Below the pieces are notes generated by a model. It saw nothing but the letters and a program-made list of their open reading frames with translations, had not been told where the DNA came from and ran no database searches. Both the position numbers and the translations under genes were made by a program. A DNA stretch of 36,289 bases from Candidatus Pseudoscillospira falkowii (lineage in GTDB: Bacteria > Bacillota > Clostridia > Oscillospirales > Oscillospiraceae), in contig CAJFFX010000013.1 in the NCBI GenBank assembly GCA_904374485.1, positions 1 through 36,289 of the forward strand, in the 5' to 3' direction. Within the stretch, counting starts at the first letter, position 1. Each line of letters begins with the position of its first letter. Positions 12,055 to 18,882 of this stretch are shown piece by piece.

Positions 12055-14739
12055 TTATGGCAGCAGCGCCAGCAGGTCCACCGCGGTTTCATATTCGTAA
12101 ACGCCGTTGTAGCTGTAGTAAATATCCGCGCTCAGCGAAAGATAGCTCTCCTTGTCGCCGATATTGAAGGTATAGATTTCGCCGGGCGTCCACTGTACAT
12201 TTTCCAGAAAATGGCGGCTCATGGCGTTGTCCTCCCCCATTTTCTGGCGGCCGGTGATGGAAATGGTCAGCTTTTCCGGCACGGCCAGATCCGCCGGGAT
12301 CGTGAAGGAGATGTCCCCGCTGTCGGAGCAGCTTTCCGCGCCCAGCGTGATGCCGGCGACCAATTCGGAAAACACGCGCTCGCTTTCCGTCTGCGCCGCC
12401 GGGACGCGCTCCTGCGCCGCCGCGGCGGTATGTTGTGCGGCCGCGGCGTCCCAGGAAACGCCGCCCTCTTCAAAGACAAAATAGCCGAAGGGTTCCTCGT
12501 AGAAGTTATGCCCCGTTTCCAGCGGCGCGCCGTCCACGGTCAGATTCAGGCTCTCGGCGCCGTAGGCCTCCAGGAAGGTGTTGACCAAGCTGCCCAGGAT
12601 CACGCTCTCGCCCGCCGTGCCCATCTGCCGCACCCCGGCGGCGAATTCGCCGGACAGGTCCAGCGAGATCTGCGTGCCGCCGAAGGAGAAGGCGCGCACC
12701 GTCGTCCCCTCGGGGATGGCCCCGGCGGAGACCAGGGCGGCGGTCAGGTTCTCCGCCGTCAGCGCCTCCAGCTTCACCGTGGAGCGAACCAGGCCGTCGG
12801 CGCTGTCATTGCTCTGGTACAGCGCCACGGAAACGCCTCGCCCGTCGACGCTCTGACTCGGCTGGGTGGAAACGGCGCTCCAGGTCTCGCCGCCGTCGGT
12901 GGTGGTGAACAGGCAGCTCAGGGAATCCGCCGCGCCGTTTCCGTAGGCCATGCTGACGGTGATCGTGCCGTTTTTCTCGTCCTCGAAGGCGATGTCTGTG
13001 ACGTGCATGCCGGTGTAGCCGTTTTCGGCGCCGACGCCGCCCATGGGCAGCGTCACCCGCCGCCAGGTCTCGCCGCCGTCGGCGGTGCGGAACAGGTCCG
13101 GGGCCGTTTCGGCAAATTCAAAGCGGAAGGACACGAAGCCCACGTCCCGGCTGACAAACAGCATCTGCTCCGCCACCCGGGGATACTGCTCGTCCAGATC
13201 GCCGTAGATGGGGGTGTGGACCCTGCCGTAATCCTTGATGGTCCATCCCGTATAATCCTCGCCGTAGAACAGATAATGCTGCTCCGTGCCCATGGCCGGC
13301 GGCGAACAGACCATCACGATCTCGCTGCTTTCGGACAGCGGGGAAACCATGGCGTTTTCTCCGCCGATCTGGGTCATGGCCCAGGCGTAATTCGCGTCCC
13401 GTTCGGAAATGGCATACCATGCCTCCGCACTCTGCTCCGCTTCTTCGTCATGCCAGGTCACATGGGCGTAATACCCGCCTTCCGCACCCTTTATGAAGGT
13501 GATGGCGTTGCCGCTGGGCGCGCCGCCCATCAGGGTGTAGCTGAGGATCGTTTCGCCTTCGGCAGCTTCATCCAGCGGCGTCCACTGCACGCTGTCCAGA
13601 TACCGGGCCAAAGTCTTGCCGTCGATTCCTGTATAAAGATTTTCCTCCGTCTGATAGCTATGGGACACAAATACGGTTTCATCGGCCATCCGCGCCAATT
13701 TCTGATAAACTTCGCGATTTGGCAATTCCTCACCGGGCGTCACCCGCCCCGTGCAGGCCACCAGGCAGGTGAGCCCCACGCAGAGGGCCAGGGCGGCCGC
13801 CGCCGTCTTTTTCATCACCGGGGCCGCGGCGATGAGCGTGATGCGCCGCCGCAGGCCCCGCCTGCCGCCGCCCATGGGGGAGGAGGCGCACAGGAAGCCG
13901 CCCCGCTGCCGCGGCGCGCGCAGGAAGGAGAGCAGCATCTCGCCGTAAGCCTGCCGCCCGGCGCTGTCCGCGCTGCGCAGCACCCGGGCGTCGCAGGCGC
14001 GCTCGCAGTCCTCCACACTCTGCCGCGCCCCCAGCCAGACCAGGGGGTTGAACCAGTGGACCGCGCAGCACAGCAGCCGCCCCAACGCCCAGAACCGGTC
14101 GCCCCGGCGATAGTGGGTCAGCTCGTGGCGCAGCGCCAGGTCAAAATAGCGCTCGTTTTCCAGCGCCGCGTCGTTCACCAGCACCACAGGCCGGAGCACG
14201 CCGCAAAGGCAGGGCGAGGAAATGTTTTCGCACAGATACACCGGCAGCGGGCAGTCCGCCTCCACCGGCACCGCATGGCGCATGGCGCTGCGCCGGAAAG
14301 AAATATTTTTCCAGAGGGCGTAAACCAGCACCGCCGCCGCGCCGATCAGCCACGCCGCCGCCAGCAGCGTCCCCAGATCCAGGGCCGCCGCCGGCGCGGG
14401 AACGGCCGCCGCTTCGCCCGCGCCGGCAATGGGCAGCGCCGGCTGGGGGGCGGCTTCCGCCGCTGTCGTGCCGCCGCGCACCGCGGAGACCATTCGCTCC
14501 TCCGCCGCGGGGGAGATCAGATTCTGCAGGGAAAATACGCTCTCCACGCTGCCGGGGATCAAAAGCCGCGCCGCCGGCAGCAGCCACAGGGCGTAGAGCA
14601 CCCCCGGGGCCATGCGCCGGGCGAACAGCGCCCGCAGCGCCAGCACCGCCGCGATCAGCACCGCTCCCTGCAGGCTCATCTGCGCCAGGGCCGGCAGCGC
14701 GTCCGCGGCGCGCGCCAAAATGTCTGAAAATACCGTCAT
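12055..14739 (-). CDS. BlaR1-like M56 metallopeptidase with BNR and GerMN-like extracellular domains, 894 aa
   Basis: A membrane sensor-protease that would relieve repression by the adjacent BlaI-type regulator. Transmembrane helices lie at about 22-40, 48-62, 122-143 and 311-329. The M56 zinc motif HELTH is at 205-209, with ERACD near 246-250 as the downstream metal-ligand region. The ~565-residue extracellular part lacks the penicillin-binding domain of BlaR1/MecR1. It carries two BNR-type repeats, FRTADGGETWRRV (~550-562) and FTTTDGGETWSAV (~611-623). A GerMN-like segment follows (~675-755: TTVRAFSFGGTQISLDLSGE, later SLVNTFLEAYGAESLNLTVD). The last ~95 residues form another strand-rich domain. 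VQWTP occurs at ~384 and ~849, hinting at an internal repeat. It overlaps the blaI-type gene by four bases (ATGA). Confidence 0.85.
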   Translation of the reverse strand: MTVFSDILARAADALPALAQMSLQGAVLIAAVLALRALFARRMAPGVLYALWLLPAARLLIPGSVESVFSLQNLISPAAEERMVSAVRGGTTAAEAAPQPALPIAGAGEAAAVPAPAAALDLGTLLAAAWLIGAAAVLVYALWKNISFRRSAMRHAVPVEADCPLPVYLCENISSPCLCGVLRPVVLVNDAALENERYFDLALRHELTHYRRGDRFWALGRLLCCAVHWFNPLVWLGARQSVEDCERACDARVLRSADSAGRQAYGEMLLSFLRAPRQRGGFLCASSPMGGGRRGLRRRITLIAAAPVMKKTAAAALALCVGLTCLVACTGRVTPGEELPNREVYQKLARMADETVFVSHSYQTEENLYTGIDGKTLARYLDSVQWTPLDEAAEGETILSYTLMGGAPSGNAITFIKGAEGGYYAHVTWHDEEAEQSAEAWYAISERDANYAWAMTQIGGENAMVSPLSESSEIVMVCSPPAMGTEQHYLFYGEDYTGWTIKDYGRVHTPIYGDLDEQYPRVAEQMLFVSRDVGFVSFRFEFAETAPDLFRTADGGETWRRVTLPMGGVGAENGYTGMHVTDIAFEDEKNGTITVSMAYGNGAADSLSCLFTTTDGGETWSAVSTQPSQSVDGRGVSVALYQSNDSADGLVRSTVKLEALTAENLTAALVSAGAIPEGTTVRAFSFGGTQISLDLSGEFAAGVRQMGTAGESVILGSLVNTFLEAYGAESLNLTVDGAPLETGHNFYEEPFGYFVFEEGGVSWDAAAAQHTAAAAQERVPAAQTESERVFSELVAGITLGAESCSDSGDISFTIPADLAVPEKLTISITGRQKMGEDNAMSRHFLENVQWTPGEIYTFNIGDKESYLSLSADIYYSYNGVYEYETAVDLLALLP

Positions 14740-15113
14740 GCCTGTTCCCTCCCTTTCTGCAGCAGGGCGATCAATTCCGCCATCTCATCGTCACTCAGGG
14801 CCCGGGAGCCCACCAGGGACTGGGCCAGCAGGGCCACGTCCCCGCCATAGACCCGGCCCAGGATCTCCTTTGTCTCCCGGCGCACCGCCGTCTCCTTTTT
14901 CAGCAAAGGGCGATAGCGCTTCACGGGCCGGGCGTCCTCGCTGACGATGGCGCCCTTGGCCTCCATGCGCTTGAGGAAGGCCGCCACCGCAGGCTTGCTC
15001 CATTCCCGATCCGCCACGCCGTCGCAGATCTCCCGGAACGTGGCCTCGCCCCGCTTCCAGATCTCCTGCATGATGATCCACTCGCTGTCCGACAGCGAAA
15101 CCGTCTGTTTCAT
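14736..15113 (-). CDS. BlaI/MecI/CopY-family transcriptional repressor, 125 aa
   Basis: A winged-helix dimeric repressor, inactivated in this family when the partner M56 protease triggers its cleavage. The start reads LSDSEWIIMQEIWKRGEATF, the signature of the family. The DNA-binding core is WSKPAVAAFLKRMEAKGAI, with the wing KRYRPLLKK. The cleavage-site region between DNA-binding and dimer domains (ETAVRRETKEILGRVYGGD) and the leucine-rich C-terminal dimerization part are present. At 125 aa it is a normal length. AGGAGGGACGG precedes the ATG at 15113. It is first in a two-gene operon with the BlaR1-like gene. No beta-lactamase gene is adjacent, so the controlled stress is unknown and the operon probably autoregulates. 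Confidence 0.9.
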   Translation of the reverse strand: MKQTVSLSDSEWIIMQEIWKRGEATFREICDGVADREWSKPAVAAFLKRMEAKGAIVSEDARPVKRYRPLLKKETAVRRETKEILGRVYGGDVALLAQSLVGSRALSDDEMAELIALLQKGREQA

Positions 15114-15127
15114 AGCCGTCCCTCCTG

Positions 15128-15203
15128 TTAACTATTTGTCTAATATCATGATACCAGCCCCAGCCCCTGGATGCAACAGCAAATATTAACTAAATAGTTA
15201 ATA
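15128..15203 (-). promoter_or_regulatory. Promoter and twin operators of the blaI-like operon
   Basis: On the minus strand: -35 TTGCAT (15171-15176), a 17-bp spacer, and -10 TATCAT (15148-15153) preceded by TGG. A perfect 20-bp palindrome TATTAACTAAATAGTTAATA spans 15184-15203 just upstream of the -35. A degenerate copy, GTTAACTATTTGTCTAAT, spans 15128-15145 at the transcription start. Two dyads bracketing the promoter is a classic repressor layout, and BlaI-family proteins bind AT-rich dyads. Confidence 0.75.
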
Positions 15204-15211
15204 AGCGGTTA

Positions 15212-15247
15212 CAAAAAGGGCCGCCCGCAGAAATCTGCGGGCGGCCC
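15212..15247 (-). terminator. Terminator of the alcohol dehydrogenase gene
   Basis: GGGCCGCCCGCAGA (15218-15231) pairs with TCTGCGGGCGGCCC (15234-15247). In the minus-strand RNA the stem runs into UUUUU. Confidence 0.85.
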
Positions 15248-15267
15248 CTGCCGGGAAACGCCGTTTG

Positions 15268-16449
15268 TTACACGTTGGCGCTTTCGTAGATCTTCAGAAT
15301 ATCCGCGCCGTCGAGGACCTGGAACCCGCCGATGGTGCGCGTGCCCTCGAAGGTGCAGCGCCAGGCCAGATCCTTGAGCACATCCTCGCTCTGAAGGCCG
15401 ATCTCCGGCGCTTCGCTGAAACAGGTGGGCATGCCGATGGACTTGAAATAGTCCACGGTGGCCTGGATACCGGCCAGGGCCTTCTCCTCGTCGCCGCCTT
15501 CGGTGATGTGCCAGACGTTTTCGGCGTAGCGGACGAAGCGGGAGAGCTTGGTGTGGCAGACGTATTTCGCCCAGTGGCCCCACATGACGGCCAGGGACGC
15601 GCCGTGGGCGATATCGAACATGCCGGAAAGCTCGTGGCCCAGCTGGTGGGGGGCAAAGTCGCCGGTGCCGCCCAGGCCCGTCAGGCCGTTGTGGGACAGG
15701 GAACCGGCCCACATGATCTCGCTCATGGCGTCATAGTCGTGGGTGTCCTTCATGGCGGCGGCGCCTTTGGCGATCACCGTGCGCAGCAGCGCCTCGGCGA
15801 TGGCGTCGGTCAGCTCGTTGTCCAGGGGGTTGAAATAGCGGTCCAGGGTGTGCATCATGATATCGGTGATGCCGCAGGCCACCTGGTAGGGGGGCAGGGT
15901 GAAGGTCAGCTCCGGGTTCATGATGGCGAACTTGGGCCGGTTGCAGGGGGTGTCCAGGCCGCGCTTGCTGCCGGTGGCCTTGTTGGTCAGCACGGAGGAG
16001 GAGCTGGTCTCGCTGCCGGCGGCGGAGATGGTCAGGATCACGCCCACGGGCAGGGACTTTTCCACCGTCAGCTCTTCGGTCCAGTATTTCCAGATGTCCA
16101 CGTCCGGGTTGGCCGCGCCGTGGGCGATGCCCTTGGCCGTGTCGATGGCGCTGCCGCCGCCCACGCCCAGGATGAAGTCCGCGCCGAACTTGATCGCTTC
16201 CGCAATGCCCTCCTTGGCCTTTTCCAGGGACGGATTGGGCTGCACGCCGCCGAATTCCGCGTGGGCGATGCCCGCCGCGTCCAGGGCCGCGGTGACCCGG
16301 CCCATCAGGCCGCTGCGCACCACGCTGCCGCCGCCGTAGACGATGAAGACGCGGCTGCCGCCGTATTTCTTCACATACGCCGCCGTCTGGTTTTCCGTGC
16401 CCTTGCCGAAGACCACTTCGGTGGGAGACCAGTAAGTAAAGTTATGCAT
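15268..16449 (-). CDS. Iron-containing alcohol dehydrogenase (BdhA/YqhD-type), 393 aa
   Basis: A group III metal-dependent dehydrogenase that reduces aldehydes to alcohols with NAD(P)H, probably in fermentation or aldehyde detoxification. The dinucleotide-binding signature GGGSAIDTAK is at residues 97-106. Metal ligands fit Asp196 and His200 (ITDIMMH), His268 (PHQLGHELSG) and His282 (DIAHGASLAV). The N-terminus MHNFTYWSPTEVVFGKGTE and length are typical of the butanol dehydrogenase/YqhD branch. The start at 16449 is chosen for AAAGGGG upstream; the open frame continues a few codons further. It is read divergently from a MerR regulator, from a promoter with a MerR-type 19-bp spacer, so it is almost certainly the regulator's target. 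Confidence 0.93.
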   Translation of the reverse strand: MHNFTYWSPTEVVFGKGTENQTAAYVKKYGGSRVFIVYGGGSVVRSGLMGRVTAALDAAGIAHAEFGGVQPNPSLEKAKEGIAEAIKFGADFILGVGGGSAIDTAKGIAHGAANPDVDIWKYWTEELTVEKSLPVGVILTISAAGSETSSSSVLTNKATGSKRGLDTPCNRPKFAIMNPELTFTLPPYQVACGITDIMMHTLDRYFNPLDNELTDAIAEALLRTVIAKGAAAMKDTHDYDAMSEIMWAGSLSHNGLTGLGGTGDFAPHQLGHELSGMFDIAHGASLAVMWGHWAKYVCHTKLSRFVRYAENVWHITEGGDEEKALAGIQATVDYFKSIGMPTCFSEAPEIGLQSEDVLKDLAWRCTFEGTRTIGGFQVLDGADILKIYESANV

Positions 16450-16500
16450 GAGAAAAACCCCTTTCTGTGCTTGCATTTTCGCCGGAGATTCGTTACACTG

Positions 16501-16531
16501 ATTATACGATCTGAAGTTCGCTTTAGGTCAA
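16501..16531 (-). promoter_or_regulatory. MerR-type promoter and operator of the alcohol dehydrogenase gene
   Basis: On the minus strand: -35 TTGACC (16526-16531) and -10 TATAAT (16501-16506), separated by 19 bp instead of 17. The spacer contains a near-perfect dyad, CTGAAG-TTCG-CTTTAG on + (about 16511-16526). Over-long spacers with a central dyad are the hallmark of promoters untwisted by MerR-family activators. Confidence 0.85.
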
Positions 16532-16579
16532 GGGAATACGGGAAGTTTTTTGAAATTTTTTGGAAAGCAGGGATGCGCC

Positions 16580-17023
16580 ATGGCGACCTATACCATCGGC
16601 CAGGCAGCGGAAATGACGGGTCTGTCTGTCTCCACACTGCGCTATTACGAAAAAGAGGGCCTGCTGCCCTTTGTGGAACGCACCGGCGGCGGCCGCCGTG
16701 TGTTCAGCGACGAGGATTTCCGCTGGCTCTCCATCATCGAGTGTCTCAAAGGCGCAGGGGTGCCCATCCGGGAGATCCGGCAGTACATCGACTGGTGCCT
16801 GGAAGGGGACGCCACGCTGGACCGGCGCCGGGACTTCTTCCTGCGGCAGAAGGCGCGGGTGGAGGCCCAGATCGCCGAATACCGCCGTCACCTGGACAAG
16901 ATCGAATACAAGATCTGGTACTACGGCCGCGCCATCGAGCGGGGCACCGAGGATGGCCAGCCCTCCAACTGCGGCGCGCTGGAGGCAGAATACCGCCGTC
17001 TGAAGGAAACAGGCGACCTCTGA
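16580..17023 (+). CDS. MerR-family regulator (AdhR/NmlR-like), 147 aa
   Basis: A DNA-distorting activator. The winged helix-turn-helix is at residues ~3-30 (YTIGQAAEMTGLSVSTLRYY, then EKEGLLP). The second helix-turn wing includes GRRVFSDEDFRWLSIIECLK. A coiled-coil dimer helix follows at ~85-125 (RRRDFFLRQKARVEAQIAEY and on). The C-terminal tail is short, without the cysteine pattern of metal-sensing MerR proteins, as in aldehyde or redox-responsive AdhR-like members. The ATG at 16580 starts the conserved domain; a TTG 30 bases upstream is in frame but adds non-conserved residues. The likely target is the divergent alcohol dehydrogenase. Confidence 0.88.
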   Translation: MATYTIGQAAEMTGLSVSTLRYYEKEGLLPFVERTGGGRRVFSDEDFRWLSIIECLKGAGVPIREIRQYIDWCLEGDATLDRRRDFFLRQKARVEAQIAEYRRHLDKIEYKIWYYGRAIERGTEDGQPSNCGALEAEYRRLKETGDL

Positions 17024-17034
17024 GCGGAACAGAA

Positions 17035-17070
17035 AAAAGACGGCCTGCGGAAAACGCAGGCCGTCTTTTT
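17035..17070 (+). terminator. Terminator of the MerR-family gene
   Basis: AAAAGACGGCCTGCG (17035-17049) pairs with CGCAGGCCGTCTTTT (17055-17069) around GAAAA, ending in a U-run. Confidence 0.9.
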
Positions 17071-17170
17071 AGGGAGGAAATGTGCTTTGCATGGGACATG
17101 TATCGTCACGGCCGCGGAGCAATGGCTCAACGCGGCCCCCTTTTTTCGCCGAAAGACCCGAAACAGGTAC

Positions 17171-17193
17171 AAAAAAACCACGCTTTCGCGTGG
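17171..17193 (-). terminator. Terminator of the 26-residue gene
   Basis: In the minus-strand RNA, CCACGC pairs with GCGUGG around a GAAA tetraloop (17178-17193), followed by seven U residues (17171-17177). Confidence 0.85.
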
Positions 17194-17211
17194 ATGCAGC
17201 GCCGCGGCGCC

Positions 17212-17292
17212 TCAGCGCTCGCTGATTGCCCGATCGTCTTTGCCGAAGATCATGTCATCCACATCAAGGCCGATATACAAATCCTTCATCAT
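17212..17292 (-). CDS. 26-residue acidic small protein, function unknown
   Basis: ATG-ATG starts at 17292 and 17289. A near-ideal ribosome binding site, AAAGAAAGGAGG, lies with GGAGG (17303-17307) ten bases upstream. The peptide begins MMKDLYIGLDVDDMIFG and ends RAISER. It is acidic, with an amphipathic strand-like DLYIGLDVDD core, and has neither a signal peptide nor a membrane helix. It has its own promoter (17329-17357) and a GNRA-loop terminator (17171-17193), so it is a complete single-gene transcription unit and unlikely to be chance. I do not recognise the family. It may be a regulatory or leader-type peptide, or a small protein that binds a larger partner. Confidence 0.7.
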   Translation of the reverse strand: MMKDLYIGLDVDDMIFGKDDRAISER

Positions 17293-17328
17293 ATTTCCTT
17301 CGCCTCCTTTCTTTCAGGCTGTGTTTAT

Positions 17329-17362
17329 AGTATACCCCCGATCCGCGCCGCTGTACAGCGGC
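17329..17362 (-). promoter_or_regulatory. Promoter of the 26-residue gene overlapped by a 16-bp palindrome
   Basis: On the minus strand: -35 TGTACA (17352-17357), a 17-bp spacer, and -10 TATACT (17329-17334). The perfect palindrome GCCGCTGTACAGCGGC (17347-17362) covers the -35 and is a plausible repressor operator. Confidence 0.65.
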
Positions 17363-17511
17363 AAACTGGCCGAACTTTTTCGCCCCCGCCGCCGGCCATA
17401 TTTGTCATTCTGCCCAAATTATATGAACAAATTATGTATAAAATGTAAAATCCCTGTGGAAGACATTCCCACGCGGGGCCCTGCGAAAAAGCGCCTGCTT
17501 ATTTTAGCATC

Positions 17512-17837
17512 ATTACGATAAAATATTGCCGGGAAGCGCTCAGCAGTCAGCGCTATTCTTCCAAAGAAGTGCCGGACGCCATGAAAGAGGCCATCGGCGG
17601 TGCCTGAGCGATACCGCCCGGCCCACGGCGAGCGCCCTGATCGAAACCGCAGCGCGCATCGCCGCATTTCCCTATGCAAACCCGGTGCATGTTCCCCTTC
17701 GCCCGCTGCAGCAGGAATACCGCAAGGCTCTTTCCGGGAATGATTACATGTTTTATCATGCAGACGACGCGCGCGCTGTGGTAACGGTCGACCGCGTGCT
17801 CTATGCCAGCCGCAGCGAAGATGCGCTGCTGAAATGA
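17512..17837 (+). pseudogene. Broken ParE/RelE-type toxin gene
   Basis: The 3' part reads SDTARPTASALIETAARIAA, FPYANPV and then YRKALSGNDYMFYHADD followed by VDRVLYASRSEDALLK. This is the conserved core and C-terminus of ParE/RelE type II toxins (YRK-x-L, N-x-Y-x-FY, RVLY-x-x-R). The matching N-terminal part, ITIKYCREALSSQRYSSKEV, lies in another frame that stops at 17612. One frameshift near 17605-17612 therefore splits the gene, and its expected start codon is ATT rather than ATG. No antitoxin gene is seen upstream. It is best explained as a decayed toxin-antitoxin relic. Confidence 0.6.
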
Positions 17838-17843
17838 CCGCTC

Positions 17844-17876
17844 CGCCCCGGCTCCCCGCCGGGGCGCTGTTTTTTG
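17844..17876 (+). terminator. Intrinsic terminator after the toxin relic
   Basis: CGCCCCGG (17844-17851) pairs with CCGGGGCG (17859-17866), followed by CTGTTTTTTG. Confidence 0.8.
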
Positions 17877-17913
17877 CCGCGGCGGCGGACACCTAAAATT
17901 TTTCAGAATTGTT

Positions 17914-17942
17914 TTGTATCCGCTGGGGAAATCTGTTATAAT
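17914..17942 (+). promoter_or_regulatory. Promoter of the degV operon
   Basis: -35 TTGTAT (17914-17919), a 17-bp spacer, and -10 TATAAT (17937-17942). It lies 45 bases before the DegV start. Confidence 0.8.
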
Positions 17943-17986
17943 GTATACTTACTATCGAATCCTACCGAAAAGGTGCGTGCAATTTT

Positions 17987-18862
17987 ATGGTGAAGATCAT
18001 TACCGACAGCATCTGCGACCTGGACCCCGGCTACCTTGCCCCCTACGACGTGGAGATCATGCCTCTGCGCGTCCGCCTGGGGGACAAGGAGTATCTGGAC
18101 AAGGTCGAGATCGACTATATGGATGTCTGCAGGGCGATGCTGAACGGCGTCGTGCCCAAATCCACCCAGGTACCGGCGGACATCATGGCCGACACTTTTG
18201 AAAAATACGCCGCCGCCGGCCAGGATTTCATCTATGTGGCCTTTTCCGCCGTGCTTTCCGGCTGCTGCAATCTGGGCGAGATGCTGGTGGCGGAGCTGAA
18301 GGAAAAATATCCGAACGTCAAAATGGGCGTGCTCAATTCCAAGGCCGGCGCCGCCGGCATGGGCCTCATCGTGCTGCAGCTGGCCCACATGGCCAAGGAC
18401 GGGGCCGCCTTTGAAAAGCTGATGCGCCACGGCGAATACCTGCGCGAGCATATCGTCCACATGATCGCCTTGAAGGACATGAAGTGGCTGGTGCTGGGCG
18501 GGCGCATCAACAAACTGGTGGGCGCCGCCAGCAGCGCCCTGGACATCCGCCCCCTGATCCACATCGACAAGGAGGGCTATCTCAAGGCCTTCGGCACTGC
18601 CCGGGGCCAGAAGCGCATGGTGAAGGCCATCTGCGACAAGACCCTCGAAAAGCTCAAGGCCTTTCCCGAGCAGCTGGTGGCCATCTGCTACACCTACGAG
18701 CAGGAGACCACAAAGCAGGCCATGGCCTATCTCAGGGAGCGCCTGCCTCAGATCAAGTTCGTGCTCCAGCCCGTGGGCAGCGTGCTGACGGCGTACCTGG
18801 GCCTGTCGGGCGTGGGCATCCTCTTCTTCGACGAGCGGCCGGAGGAATATTACTTCCAGTAA
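17987..18862 (+). CDS. DegV-family fatty-acid-binding protein, 291 aa
   Basis: DegV/FakB-type proteins bind a fatty acid and present it to a FakA-type kinase for phosphorylation, feeding exogenous fatty acids into phospholipids. The N-terminus KIITDSICDLDPGYLAPYDV is the family signature (TDS-x-x-DL). The middle STQVPADIMADTFEKY corresponds to the usual TSQPS block with a Val for the Pro. GGRINKLVGAASSALDIRPL is the canonical GRI/L-x-K-x3-G-x3-L-x-IKP region. The DSK-x-x-S block is changed to NSKAGAAG. Length is normal. The start ATG follows AAAGGTG. It is the first gene of a rightward run with a metallophosphoesterase and mnmG. No fakA is present in the window. Confidence 0.88.
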   Translation: MVKIITDSICDLDPGYLAPYDVEIMPLRVRLGDKEYLDKVEIDYMDVCRAMLNGVVPKSTQVPADIMADTFEKYAAAGQDFIYVAFSAVLSGCCNLGEMLVAELKEKYPNVKMGVLNSKAGAAGMGLIVLQLAHMAKDGAAFEKLMRHGEYLREHIVHMIALKDMKWLVLGGRINKLVGAASSALDIRPLIHIDKEGYLKAFGTARGQKRMVKAICDKTLEKLKAFPEQLVAICYTYEQETTKQAMAYLRERLPQIKFVLQPVGSVLTAYLGLSGVGILFFDERPEEYYFQ

Positions 18863-18882
18863 AAAGGAGTGCATCCCTTTCC

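Noticed and set aside
12028-14727. 899-aa open frame antisense to the BlaR1-like gene
   Set aside because: A GC-driven shadow frame. Its Gly/Ala/Arg/His-rich sequence lacks domains, while the other strand has an intact HELTH protease.
17082-17448. 122-aa rightward frame starting MCFAWDMYRHGRG
   Set aside because: Its GGGAGG lies too close to the ATG. It follows a terminator, runs through a terminator-like hairpin (about 17112-17152) and overlaps the better-supported 26-residue gene on the other strand.
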